Source of the DNA: Ampullaceana balthica | Taxonomy: Eukaryota; Mollusca; Gastropoda; Lymnaeidae | DNA length: 64,000 nt | Direction: 5' to 3' | Assembly: GCA_944989445.1 (NCBI GenBank) | Contig: CALYLW010000013.1 | Span: forward strand, 2,401,066-2,465,065 | Part shown: positions 32,801 through 44,371 of the stretch, one piece after another | How positions within the stretch are numbered: position 1 is the first letter of the stretch | Layout of the letters: every line of letters begins with the position of its first letter | Made by a program: the position numbers and the translations under genes | Notes under the pieces: model-generated | Database searches by the model: none | What the model was told of the DNA's origin: nothing | The model's input: the letters and a program-made list of their open reading frames with translations, nothing else

Positions 32801-32806
32801 AATAAA
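32801..32806 (+). promoter_or_regulatory. candidate polyadenylation signal
   Basis: AATAAA lies 33 bases after the stop codon of the receptor gene. It is absent from the downstream duplicate because a repeat of about 2.3 kb sits directly after that copy's stop codon. Confidence 0.45.
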
Positions 32807-32884
32807 TCAAATAATTTCATTAATCCATCGAGTTCATGGACAAAGGTGGGCAAAAATTGGCCCCCGGCAGTGTTTTGAGGAACA

Positions 32885-34259
32885 ATGCTTTTGAACTATT
32901 TTTGTAAAATAGTTACACCAAACTCACCACCACTTATTGTAGGGAGTATATATAGACCAACGAATACAAGCCTAGATCATATGAAGAACCTTTGTAGTCA
33001 ATTAAATTTCATAAAAGAAAATCATAACTGGATTATGTCTTTCCACCCAGTAAAATTTCAACTCTTAAGAGTAACAAAGAAACAAATAAATTCAAAATAT
33101 TTCATTCATGGAAAATAACTCTTATCTTATCTGTTTACAGACGCTCCTTCTATACAGAAGATTATTTCGTCCTACGCGTAGCTATGGTTTGTGTTTAGTC
33201 CTGCATTTTTATTAGAGATTTAAATGTTGATAAAGTGTTTGTTTTCCTGGATTCTTCAGGCAACCCATTCCACGCCCGAATTCCGGACGGGAAGAAGGAA
33301 AACTTGTATGTGTTTGTTCTTGCATACGGAATAAGAAAGGTGTTTTTATCCTTATGTCTATCTGAGGGTTGTATTAAGTTATCTTTGTGTTGTATTTCTA
33401 AATTAGAATTAATTGCTTTATGTATGATTACTACTTTGCTCTTGGTTCTTCTATCCTCTAGTGTTTCAAGGTTTAATGATTTAACTAATGGTGTTATTCT
33501 TGTCAGTTTTGAATATTCTCCAGTAATGAATCTGGCAGCTCTTTTTTGAATTTGTTCTAGTTTATCAATGTTTTCTTTGGTGATCCAAACTAAAGATGCA
33601 AAATACTTAGGAGTCATAATAAATGAGAAACTATCGTGGCATCCCCATGTCAATGAAGTTATTAAAAAATCAAACAAAACCTTAGGCTTTATAAAAAGAA
33701 ACTTTTACAAATGTAATAGAGATATAAAACTAAAATGCTACATCACTTTGGTGAGACCTGTACTAGAATATGCATGTTATGTATGGGACCCATCCACCAA
33801 AGAAAACATTGATAAAATAGAACAAATTCAAAAAAGAGCTGCCAGATTCATTACTGGAGAATATTCAAAACTGACAAGAATAACACCATTAGTTAAATCA
33901 TTAAACCTTGAAGCACTAGAGTACTAGAGGATAGAAGAACCAAGAGTAAAGTAGTAATCATACATAAAGCAATTAATTCTAATTTAGAAATACAACACTA
34001 AGATAACTTATTACAACCCTCAGATAGACATAAGGATAAAAACACCTTTCTTATTCCGTATGCAAGAACAAACACGTACAAATTTTCGTTCTTACCGTCC
34101 GAAATTCGGGTGTGGAATGGGTTGCCTGAAGAAACCAGGAAAACCAACACTTTATCAACATTTAAATTTCTAATAAAAATGCAGGACTAAACACAGACCA
34201 TAGATAAGCGTAGGACGAAAGAATCTTCTGTATAGCAGGAGCGACTGTAACAGATAAGA
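32885..34259. mobile_element. rearranged CR1/L2-like LINE: 5' fragment plus two head-to-head 3' ends
   Basis: 32885-33118 (+) encodes an endonuclease piece (IVGSIYRPTN) joined directly to a reverse-transcriptase piece (HPVKFQLLRVTKK), implying an internal deletion. 33119-33592 (-) and 33593-34259 (+) both carry the C-terminal region (ENIDKxEQIQKRAARFITG ... TLSTFK) and the TGTATAG..GGAGCG 3' UTR. The plus copy has an 8-bp insertion and a stop. The element cannot be active. Confidence 0.85.
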
Positions 34260-34299
34260 AGGTAGTCGAGTTTTGGAAAAGCATTACTTATACACTAGA

Positions 34300-34600
34300 T
34301 CCGACCCGCGGCGTAGCATACGTCGCCGTTCAGGAGGGGGGTTGTAGTTCAACCGCAGTGCGCATGCAAAAATTGGGAATAGAATGGACACAAATAGCAG
34401 CACGAATAAATCAGAACTCATAGAAACAGTTACCTGGTGCAGGAATTGGTATATCAGTGAATTAAGCATTGTTTCCTTGAAATATGTGCTAAGGGGTGGT
34501 CATGTTCGCAAAGAAAGGGTGAAAAACGGACTCAGACATGTACCTTTGTAAAATTCCGCGTGTTAGACGGAAGTGATAACCACTACACTACGGAAACACG
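34300..34600 (-). repeat. tRNA-Val-derived SINE-like element
   Basis: On the minus strand, TTTCCGTAGTGTAGTGGTTATCAC and TCTAACACGC match a tRNA-Val head (A box, anticodon arm). The body contains TTTGCGAACATGAC and GCTGCTATTTGTGTCC, shared with 48005-48290. It ends in a GC-rich hairpin before CTAG near 34290. Confidence 0.7.
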
Positions 34601-34632
34601 TTTTATACTGTGGCGGAAGGGTGGGCTTACAT

Positions 34633-35385
34633 GCGTCTTGATTGCTCTGGCTGCTCTGGGGTATTCTATACATAGCTTGCGTCTTGCTTGCTCTGCCTGC
34701 TATGGGGTATTCTATACATAGATTGCGTCATGCTTGCTCTGGCTGCTCTGGCGTATTCTATACATAGATTGCGTCATGCTTGCTCTGGCTTCTCTGGGGT
34801 ATTCTATACATAGATTGCGTCTTGCTTGCTCTGGCTTCTCTGGGGTATTCTATACATAGATTGCGTCATGCTTGCTCTGGCTGCTCTGGCGTATTCTATA
34901 CATAGATTGCGTCATGCTTGCTCTGGCTGCTCTGGCGTATTCTATACATAGATTGCGTCATGCTTGCTCTGGCTGCTCTGGCGTATTCTATACATAGATT
35001 GCGTCATGCTTGCTCTGGCTGCTCTGGCGTATTCTATACATAGATTGCGTCATGCTTGCTCTGGCTTCTCTGGGGTATTCTATACATAGATTGCGTCTTG
35101 CTTGCTCTGGCTTCTCTGGGGTATTCTATACATAGATTGCGTCTTGCTTGCTCTGCCTGCTCTGGCCTATTCTATACATAGATTGCGTCATGCTTGCTCT
35201 GGCTGCTCTGGCGTATTCTATACATAGATTGCGTCTTGCTTGCTCTGGCTTCTCTGGGGTATTCTATACATAGATTGCGTCTTGCTTGCTCTGCCTGCTC
35301 TGGCCTATTCTATACATAGATTGCGTCATGCTTGCTCTGGCTGCTCTGGCGTATTCTATACATAGATTGCATCATGCTTGCTTGC
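34633..35385 (+). repeat. 46-bp minisatellite, about 16 copies
   Basis: Unit contains ATTCTATACATAGATTGCGT and TGCTTGCTCTGGC. Two main variants (GGCTGCTCTGGCGT, GGCTTCTCTGGGGT) alternate in runs. Confidence 0.95.
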
Positions 35386-35646
35386 TTGCATCGTCTTGTA
35401 CTTGTCCTAATTTCTGGTGAATTATATATATAGAACATTGAGTGTATCCAATAAAAGTTAGTGTTTGTTATAACCAAATACTCCTTATAGCCCCAAACAA
35501 GCGTTCTCCGATCATTTCTGCTCAATTGTTTCCGTGTACGTCAAGAACTGTTGTTTTAAAGTATTCTGTATTTTTGTAAGGCAATCATAACTAACACAAG
35601 GATTTCGTTTAAGCCCGTCCTTGAGTTATTATCAATATGTCTTTCA

Positions 35647-36553
35647 TCTATACTCACTCACTCACTGACTCACTCTTTACTAATTCTCTAATTTCACATG
35701 TAAACAGAGGCATGAAACTTATGTAAGTTATTGAGTACACTCTCACGATTGTAACGGGCGGGGAAAACATGTTAAAATTACCAGGGGTCCTAAAAATTTG
35801 TTTTAACTTTGGATTCTATGTAACTGGATGGATCTTGACTAAACTTGGTATATAAAACTTGATGGACCATATTAAAATGCTATAGGGCATTAAACTCATA
35901 GTTTCCAGTCTTTAAGAGCCTGGGCCCTTAATCATTTTTCCTAATATTAAAATGATTCGATTTCACACGACCTTTAAAAATATTGACAAATAAATATATC
36001 CATCGTGATCGAGATTGATATACACAGGTGTTTTGAAATGTACATCTTACATCGATTGGACTCCGGACCCTTATTGTAGTTTTGTTTTCTTATTTAAGCT
36101 GTATAATTAATATTTTATTCATCCCATAGCCATAAAACTCTGGGTAATTGTTGAGTACTCTCACGTGAAGGGTTCTGGCCAAAATGGAATTATCAACTTT
36201 GGTACTTGATGGCTTATATTTAAAAACCATAGGGTATCGAAAACCTGATTCCCAAAAGTTATCCAAGTTTCGAATTCTACGCGTAAAGTTTTAACTGTCG
36301 ACAACGCTCACCGCTTTTAACTTTCTTATTCATGGCCCCATCTGCACAAAATTTGATAGGCGGATACCCTGTGCTAACTGAAACCGATGAACAGCGTACT
36401 TATTTCGGTTGTATGACGCCAATTTCGGTAGCCATATTCAACTTTACAACGGTCTTTATTACATATGGACACATTTTCATGAAATTTAAAAAGCGGGTTT
36501 CAAACGTTAACCGAATCCTACTTCGCCGCTGCTTATCACGGGTATTTTGCTAG
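35647..36553 (+). mobile_element. non-autonomous Helitron A
   Basis: Starts TCTATACTCACTCAC after an A (35646) and ends TATTTTGCTAG before a T (36554), with a GC-rich stem (GCCGCTGCTTATCACGGG) just before the end. The TC start, CTAG end and A/T insertion site are the Helitron hallmarks. No Rep/helicase ORF. 907 bp. Confidence 0.85.
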
Positions 36554-37468
36554 TTTGAAATATAAATCATGTTTAATGGATGAAAGTCGAGAGGGACAGA
36601 CCGACACACAAGGACCCCCCAACATAAATGTAGGGGCAGAAGCTGCAATAGCAATCACAAAGTTTTATGGTGTTTTCATAGTAATCTAATGCCCTATGAC
36701 CGCCCCAGGAATTAAATATAAAGAAATAAAACGTCGCTCAAATGAATTTGTCTTAGAACCATGGCCTGTGGGCCAAATCTTGCCCACCATTGGAAATGAA
36801 CCTAGACGACATGAGCAACATTCACCTACCCAGATGAAAGAGACTAATAAAAATACATAAATTGGTGGACTTTTCTAAACCAAGGCCGATTACTTTATTT
36901 GAAATATAATCACTCTCTGAAAAATAAAATTGATTTTCTTTTTTTTAAGATTGAATCTTGTTCTTTCTTTTTCGATAATAATCTGTTGTCAGCTTGACAT
37001 TGTAAACTGGTGTCAATTAGTGAGCGAGATCGAATGCAGTCAGATTATGTAATAGTTATATTTTAATTGAATTGTAAGAGACATTCTTTCCTATATATAT
37101 ATATATATTGTATCATCGAAAGAACATTTGTGTCGATTTGTAGTTTTATATGTTTGTTGTGTACTTTTTTAAAAGAACATTTAAACAACAACTTATATTA
37201 CAGTTTATCGCATTTGATATAAAGTCACTAACAAATTTAACCAAAATCTTATATTAAATACTTATCTCAACAGAAGAACGTCTGTAGCAATTTGTAACAG
37301 TTTAAAAGATTAATTATTCGTGCAGAATAGGATGTTTTTGCTAATGTTATTTTATTTTAAACTTCTACTTATTTTGTGGAAGTTTAACAGCCAAATTGTT
37401 ACTTAATACATCTGCAAGTGTTACGATGAGTAATAAAACTATATCACACAGGTGTCAAAAACTAAATT
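36554..37468 (+). other. 3' flank shared with copy B
   Basis: About 0.9 kb aligning with 50160-50900 (for example AAGGCCGATTACTTT and ATCTGTTGTCAGCTT). No coding potential is seen. Confidence 0.6.
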
Positions 37469-37555
37469 ATAACCACACACCTCCCCACCAATAACCACAC
37501 ACCTCCCCACCAATAACCACACACCTCCCCACCAATAACCACACACCTCCCCACC
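37469..37555 (+). repeat. 22-bp minisatellite, 4 copies
   Basis: Perfect units of ATAACCACACACCTCCCC plus ACCA. Related but degenerate arrays lie at 52086-52399 and 56939-57262. Confidence 0.92.
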
Positions 37556-37556
37556 G

Positions 37557-39482
37557 CTGCGTATTATAATAAACATTATTTTAATTATCTCTCGTACATA
37601 AAGGATTTATAGTCAAAAACTTGGTTTTTACGGGTTTTTTTATTAATTCCTTTATATTAAGTAGTGGTGTCTGTATGTTTGAGCCCTTGCTTGCTTGCTT
37701 GTCGAAAAAAATTTCGATCGTTTTTTAACCCACTTCCTTGTAAGCTAGAGAGCTGAAATATTGCAGGCAGTTTTGTACCGATAATAAAAACGAAGTATCA
37801 AAATTTCAGATCGATCGCATGTACTGTAGTTAAATAATTGAATTTTTAGATTATTTTATTTATCTCTAAGTATCATGTTATTTTTTGAGATAGAGTGTCA
37901 TGTGCGTATTATATTGAACAACTTTTCTGTCGCGCAATAATGTGCGTATTTTATTGACAGCACTTTTTATAAACATATTCCTTATCGGTGCGTATTATTA
38001 AACAATATAATTTGCAATGTCTGTCCGTGACGCTACTAATTTTAGAAAGCAGGGAAAACCAAATTACTGCACCAATGCACCAAAAGGTGTTCAAATTAAA
38101 GATGCGCTGTAAAAAATATTATATGACGTCATTGTTTTCGCTCAAAACAAAGGGGGCGCCGTAGGCGCCCTACAACCCCTATTATAAAATACTTTGTGTA
38201 CATTTCAGAAAGTTTAATATTTCGTATTTATCAAACAAGGACAAGTTAGTTGGGCTTTTGAAAAGGTCGGCGCCGTAGGTGCCCTAAAAAAATGGCATTT
38301 TTAATAAAATAAATAGATTTCAGCTGAAAACTTCCGTCATTTTTGACGGGTGATACGCTAGTATTAAACATGTTTTACGACACATAACTAACATTTTGTA
38401 TTTTCGGATGGTCTTGCGCTGCGTATTATAATAAACATTCTTTTAGTTATGTCTCGTTCATAAGGGATTTATAGTCAAAAACGTGCTTTTTTTACGTTTT
38501 TTTTAAATTAAATCCTTTATATTAACTTGTGGTGTCTGTTTGAGCCCTTGTCGAAAAACTTTGGATCGATTTTTAACCCACTTTCTTGTAAGCTAGGGAG
38601 ATGAAATTTTGCAGGCAGACTCAAGCCGATGATAAAAATGATGTATCAAAATTTCAGATTGATCGCATGTACGTAATTAAATAATTGAATTTTTAGATTA
38701 TTTTATTTATCTCTGTGTATCAATTTAATTTTTTAGATAGAGTGTCACGGTGCGTTTTATGTTGAACGATCTTTTTAATACTTTCCTGTTGCGCGATTTG
38801 GTGCGTATTATATTGACAATACTTTTTATAAACATATTCCTCATCGGTGCGCATTATATTAAACATGTCTTACGAGACATAACTAAAATTTTGTATTTTT
38901 TTATTGTCTTGCACTGCGTATTATAATGAACATTCTTTAGTTATGTCTCGTGCATAATATTTTTTACGTTTTTATTTATTTAATCCTTTATATTAACTTG
39001 TGGTGTCTGTTTGAGCCCTTGTCGAAAAACTTTGGATCGATTTTTAACCCACTTTCTTGTAATCTAGGGAGATGAAATTTTGCAGGCAGACTCAAGCCGA
39101 TGATAAAAATGATGTATCAAAATTTCAGATCGATCACATGTACTGTAATTAAATTATTGAATTCTTAGATTATTTTATTTATCTCTATGTATCAATTTCA
39201 TTTTTTAGATAGAGTGTCGCGGTGCGTATTATAATAAACGACCTTTTTAATACTCTCCTGTTGCGCAATTTTGTGTGTATTATATGGACGATAATTTTTA
39301 AAAATATATTCCCGATCGGTGCGCATTATATTAAATATGTTTTAAGAGACATAACTAAAAATTTTGATTTTTGGATTGTCGTGCGCTGCGTATTGCAATG
39401 AACATTCTTTTAGTTATGTCTCGTATATAAAGGATTTATAGTCAAAAACTTGGTTTTTTTTACGTGTTTTTTTTTAATTATT
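37557..39482 (+). repeat. tandem array of an about 0.5-kb dispersed repeat
   Basis: Units contain TAAAGGATTTATAGTCAAAA, GTGGTGTCTGTTTGAGCCC, TTTTGCAGGCAGACT and ATTTCAGATCGATC. There are two near-complete units (about 38410-38930, 38935-39385) and a third split by the insertion at 38005-38361. Other members: 28870-29090, 44372-45003, and on the minus strand 56290-56480 and 58200-58740. Class unknown. It abuts the pseudogene cassette. Confidence 0.82.
38005..38361. mobile_element. 357-bp short element with 9-bp target duplication
   Basis: Runs from ATATAATTTGCAATGTCTG to a hairpin (CCGTCATTTTTGACGG) and CTAG. It is flanked by TATTAAACA at 37996-38004 and 38362-38370 and interrupts a 0.5-kb repeat unit. 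The CTAG end suggests a Helitron, but the target duplication argues for a retroposon. Confidence 0.78.
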
Positions 39483-39501
39483 CAAATTGTCTTTTTCATA
39501 G

Positions 39502-39636
39502 GATGTAACGAATGATTTTATTGACAGAATTGCTCGGAAACATGTTCTTTAAACTGCACGAATGAACAATGCAATACAGTATCTGGTACTTGTTTATCTT
39601 GTAAACATGGTTTGGTTGGAGATTTTTGTATGCAAG
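39502..39636 (+). pseudogene. pseudo-exon: EGF-like domain
   Basis: Same length as exon 14 (135 bp) and both splice sites kept, but the CNAGFYGQNC segment now contains two in-frame TGA codons. The rest (TCSLNCTNEQCNT...) is preserved. Confidence 0.88.
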
Positions 39637-39878
39637 GTAAAGTCAAGTTGATGATTAAAATATCTTCAGTCATAAATAACAGAAATATATCTTTAATTAT
39701 ATATATATATGTTTTTTCAACAAATTCGAAATTCTTTAAAAACTAAAACTTTATGAAAATTTTCTTGGTTTGGCGGGATGGGGATTTAAACACATAATAC
39801 AACATTTTGAAACTCATGATGTACGTAGATGGCTACAATCTCTAATAAATCCATTTCTCTCATACATAATACTTCCAG

Positions 39879-39987
39879 CAAAAAGGCCAATGTCAGATGA
39901 TGCCATCCCACTTGGTGTCATTATTGGACCCATCATTGCAGGCCTGGTCCTCATTCTTCTCATTGTTACTGCTGTCATAGTTTGGAG
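39879..39987 (+). pseudogene. duplicate transmembrane exon (open)
   Basis: 109 bp with splice sites and hydrophobic helix intact (GVIIGPIIAGLVLILLIV). Differences from exon 15 are confined mainly to the extracellular linker. Confidence 0.85.
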
Positions 39988-40627
39988 GTAAAGTCTAATA
40001 CCATTGAACAAATAGCCGGATGTTTGTCTGGAGATCCTTTTTTTTTCTGTGCCCAAATTACTTCGTGTTTAACAATTGATGTCCTTATCACTACATCGCT
40101 CTAATCTGGGACACTTTGGCAAGATGAGGATGAAGCCTCCAATTTCAAACTGAGTTATAAAAACATAATACGTCACATATCCATGTTTTGAACTTATCCA
40201 GTCAGTCAAAATAACGTATAATAAAGTTATTTTTAAAAAAAACATAAAACACCCAGGGGGAGTCATCCCTGCCTTACTACTAAGCCACTGTCAAGCACAC
40301 ATACAATAAGAGGCAAATGAAACACTGCAATCCGATAAATCAACACTTCACAAGAGACTTTATGAAAAAGCGATTTTAGGTTTAGCTCCGGTTGATAAAT
40401 TACCCGGTATCCAATAAATGTCACTACAACTAATATTTCTTCTACTTGTGAATTCATTTAATTTTTATATCGATTTAGTTTATAGTCTTTACTTATTCTA
40501 ATATCTATTCAAACGATTTCACAAATTGTTCAAAAAAAAATTAAATTACATTTGTTAAGATGTTAAGTGAATTTATTCCTATGAAATGGTACGATTTTAT
40601 GTTATTATTGTTTTTTCTGTGCTCTAG

Positions 40628-40713
40628 GCGTTTCAAGGAAGTTAAACCGGACCAGAATCTTCAACAACCGGATGTTATGGGTAAAAGCAATAAACCGAAG
40701 GAAAATATTCCAG
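40628..40713 (+). pseudogene. duplicate juxtamembrane exon (open)
   Basis: 86 bp as in exon 16, encoding RRFKEVKPDQNLQQPDVMG and KPKEN; splice sites intact. Confidence 0.82.
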
Positions 40714-41471
40714 GTATAAACCAATCAAGCTTTCTTCAAGCTGTTTGAATGAAGTATGAAATTGTTATACAATTATATCGCTGATTTAAATGTTGACCTC
40801 AATTTTCTTTTTATTACATTTTTGAGGTTGCCAATAAAAATATATTATCTGTTTTGAAATACAATGACACCTGTCTAAAAAGAGAAATGTTTTCAGCTAT
40901 TCCAGTCCAATCTTTGTCGTAAAATGATTTAATTTTACTGCTTTTACACTTTCATACAAGTAGGATTTTGATATTGGGTTGTTAAACATCATATAGCAGT
41001 GATCTCATCAGCTGTTGTCGTGGCTAAAAAAATAGGATTCAATAACAACACCCTGTCAAACAATTATTCAGACTTCAAGTTTAAGCTAAAAATTGTTTAA
41101 ATGCCCTTGTTATAATTAGCACTTACCCAACCTACTGAATGAGAGTTTTAAAAATAACATAATTAAAGACCCAAGCAAACTGACAGAGACACGTAGAAGC
41201 TACACTGTTTAAAACAAACTCATATATAGATATTACAACGAAATACGATTTATTAATTGAAAACTCCGGTCAATATTTCTAAGACAGAGATTTCCATGAA
41301 GAGTGGTATTTAATTAAATAACCCGGCTTTTAATTATGAGCAAAAAAAAATATTTAAAATTTAAAATATTTCAATGTATTTTAAATTGTTACAGAATTCA
41401 CTGAAAAAAAAAGAAAACATCGCATGTTACCCTCCTTTTGAGCAGTCAATGCAATTAAATTGTATCCTCAG

Positions 41472-41624
41472 ATTCTCATCCTTACAATGAAATCCGTTAG
41501 TACAATGACACAGATCATCACTATGATGAAATTCTTGAGTGTAATGCGACATCACCTGTTACACATTATGTAAATGCTTTAGATGGTTCTCATACAGCGA
41601 AGATAATACCCCCGTCAGACAAAG
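41472..41624 (+). pseudogene. duplicate ITAM-like exon with nonsense codon
   Basis: Encodes HPYNEIR, then TAG, then YNDTDHHYDEILECNA. 153 bp instead of 152, so the phase no longer fits the next exon. Both YxxI motifs are still recognisable. Confidence 0.87.
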
Positions 41625-41702
41625 GTAATCCTTTTTTAAATTTACTAGCGGAACGTTCGAAAAGAGTTAATTTTGGTGCAGTAATTTGGTGCGCTGCTTT
41701 CT

Positions 41703-41760
41703 AAAATTAGTGGCGTCACGGACAGACAGACAGACTTGACATACATTGCAAATTATTTAA
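41703..41760 (-). repeat. fragment of the GCAATGT/GTCCGTGACGC family
   Basis: The reverse complement reads AATAATTTGCAATGT, then GTCCGTGACGCCACTAATTT, matching the start of 38005-38361. Confidence 0.6.
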
Positions 41761-41976
41761 ATTGATTTTTTTTTCTGACGCAAAGAAGGTTAGTTCTATG
41801 AAAACAAAGGATTCCAAATGATATTGGCGAAAGACGTAAAGTTTATTTTATTTTTTTATTGTTATTTTTAGTAGGACTAAGACTTTCTTTTGGCTATAAT
41901 TTAGAAACATTAAATGTGACTTTTTAAGTTGCTTAAAATTGTCTCTTTATTTAAAATATCAAATTAGAGGGCTCAA

Positions 41977-42054
41977 TGAAACTTGTAAACGCTACTTCAC
42001 TTGCCCCATAGGCCGTCATGGTCTGAAAAGGGGGTTATTATTATTATTATTATT
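41977..42054 (+). repeat. SINE 3' fragment with TTA tail
   Basis: AACTTGTAAACGCTACTTCA and TTGCCCCATAGGCCGTCATG match the body end of the SINE at 10210-10397, followed by TTATTATTATTATTATTATT. Copy A lacks it at the matching place. Confidence 0.72.
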
Positions 42055-42086
42055 CAAATGGAATATTTAGTATGCAATATCTAGAG

Positions 42087-42938
42087 CAGGGGTAGGGAAA
42101 CCATGGCTCGCGAGCCATATATGGCTCTTGTGATTGCTGCATCTGGCTCGCAGAAAAATGTTCATTATAAAGAAGAAATGTTTCTTCAGACTCCATTGAT
42201 GTAAATAATTATTTGGAAAACTCCTTTTTTTTATTTAAAAATAAAATAAAAAATAATAATCTTATTAATTATTTTCTATTTTTTATGGCTTACGTGATGT
42301 AAAACATTCTTGAAAGTTTCGAAGTGGGAAAATTGTTGGAGGTCGCATGTTGGTGGACCAATCAATTCTATCCGAATAGTAATGAGGAGAGCCATACGTG
42401 ATAGAATACATGAAATAATCAAGGTTAGGGGTTAGTAACATTAGGAGTTAGATTGCTATTTAAGGGAGAGAGATTTTGGAATTCAGGATCAAAGTGATCG
42501 CAGTGATTTATGTAGAAAAGTGGCAAAAATACATTGTTCAACTGGGGTTAGTATAAATTGCTTTCGAAAATAGCGGACGATGTGTGCATGTGTAAAAGCG
42601 TCCGCACAACAGATTTTCGACGAATCACAAAGTAAATTTTCGTTTTAATTAATCGCGTTCCAAGCTAACTAATTTTACAAACCTTTTTGACAAGATGGCC
42701 AAAAGAAAGAAAGACGATGAGTATCGTACTTTTCAGAAGGAATGGACCGAGGTTTGCCTTTATGGAGAGAACTGGTTGTGCAGTGTGTTTAATATGCAGT
42801 GATACAATTAGGTCTATGAAACGGTCAAATGTAAAGCGACACTTAGTTTTAAGAAATATGTATGGCTCTCACAGAATTATTTTTCGAAATATGTGGTGTT
42901 TATGGCTCTCTCAGACAAAAAGTTTCCCCGACCCCCTG
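42087..42938 (+). mobile_element. 852-bp hAT deletion derivative with exact target duplication
   Basis: Starts CAGGGGTAGGGAAACC and ends GTTTCCCCGACCCCCTG, flanked by ATCTAGAG at 42079-42086 and 42939-42946. It keeps the N-terminus of an EPM2AIP1/SCAND3-like transposase (MAKRKKDDEYRTFQKEWTE, then after a frameshift near 42752 TGCAVCLICSDTIRSMKRSN). The copy A site at 30596-30603 is empty. Confidence 0.92.
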
Positions 42939-44371
42939 ATCTAGAGCAATGAGTTTCAGTAAACTTTCGCAGATAACAGGGGCTAGGGGGGTAGACATTG
43001 CCTGACGGCACAGTAAAGGGGAAAAAAGCTTCAAGTTCAGGTCTGAAAAGATAGCATGATCCAATCATTATAAAACAGAGTGTGACATAAATAATACTTG
43101 ACTAGATGTATGGATGCCTATGTGTGATCAACACGTGTCTTGAATAAAGGTCTTAAAATGTAAATTTAATTCATATAATTATCAAGTGCCTTACTTAAAT
43201 ACGAGATATACAAATCAATCGTGTGATTACAACAATTAAATAAAGCATTTATCAGTACCAATGTATAAAAATTGTGGATCAGATGGTATCGAAGAAACAA
43301 TCTTTATTTCCATTTTATTTACTGCAGTCTTTTGTGATTGTGCGACTTTACAAAGACAAAGGAACAAACGGGAAAGTGAAGGACAGAATAAATTTCTGAG
43401 AGCCACATATCATTGAAGCAGAAGCTCAGAGGGCAACATATTTAGTGATTGATAAGGCTAACAAGCCCTTCACTATCGTTGAAGAAGTGCTCTTGCCCTC
43501 TTCTAAAGACTTTTGCCTTAAGACCTCTAGGAGAAGCTGCTTTATAAAGATAGCAAAAGTGACTCTGTGGGCTAATAAAATGGCCAGGCGCATCGAGGAA
43601 AGAGCTGAAGACATTTACACTCTACTGAGCATTAATATATGACCGTGGCAAGCACTCTACATTTATGGACAAACTTAAGCAGGATGAGGTGCATGAGAAT
43701 TTTTTATGTGCCCTAACTTGCCAACTAACATCATAAGAGCAGAACTGTTCTAGTCATTGGATGGTCGTATATTAGGACAAATAAAATGGTTCTTTTCAGT
43801 CGTATTATGCACAGATGGAGCTGCCGCCGTTACTCGACTGTCTGGTCTAACTACTAGCACTAAGGAGATTGCACTTGAGTGAAAATCTTCGCATTGTATC
43901 ATTCACAATGCATAATAAAAGAACGCAAGCCGAAAAATGTCACCAGAATTTAGAAGCGTAATGATTGATATCGTTAAACGTATTTAGCACACTAAAGTCT
44001 TTAATTTGTGCCAATGTGAGCAGCTTTGTGAGGAGAGCACAGTTGCCTTCTCTTGTACGCAAAATTAATCTGGCTATACAGAGGAAAATCACCAACCATA
44101 GTATTTCAATTCCGAGAGATATTGCACATTTCAATAACAAGGTATGCGTCACAAAACTTGCTGAACTGTGTGACTTATTCAGCTTCCTCAAAAAAACTCA
44201 GCCTGTCCCTCAAGTGGAAAATGCTAACTGCTATCAAGTTGTCAGACAAAGCAGCTGCATTGAAAGCAAAACTGGAATTGTGGGGATGGTGCTTGAACAC
44301 AGGGAGGCATTAGAGGCGATTCCAGACTGAGTCTGTGCATTCATTCTCCCAGTTGGTGCAAGGTCATTTAC

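Larger units (their letters stand above)
23640..37555 (+). repeat. tandem segmental duplication, copy A (3' gene cassette and flank)
   Basis: Exons 14-18, the hAT relic before exon 18, the 3' flank (32800-32890), the Helitron position and 36560-37440 align in order with 39490-50900. The copies differ by many insertions. Confidence 0.82.

Noticed and set aside
36332..36553. 73-codon frame near 36.4 kb
   Set aside because: Lies inside the Helitron and has no helicase or Rep motif.
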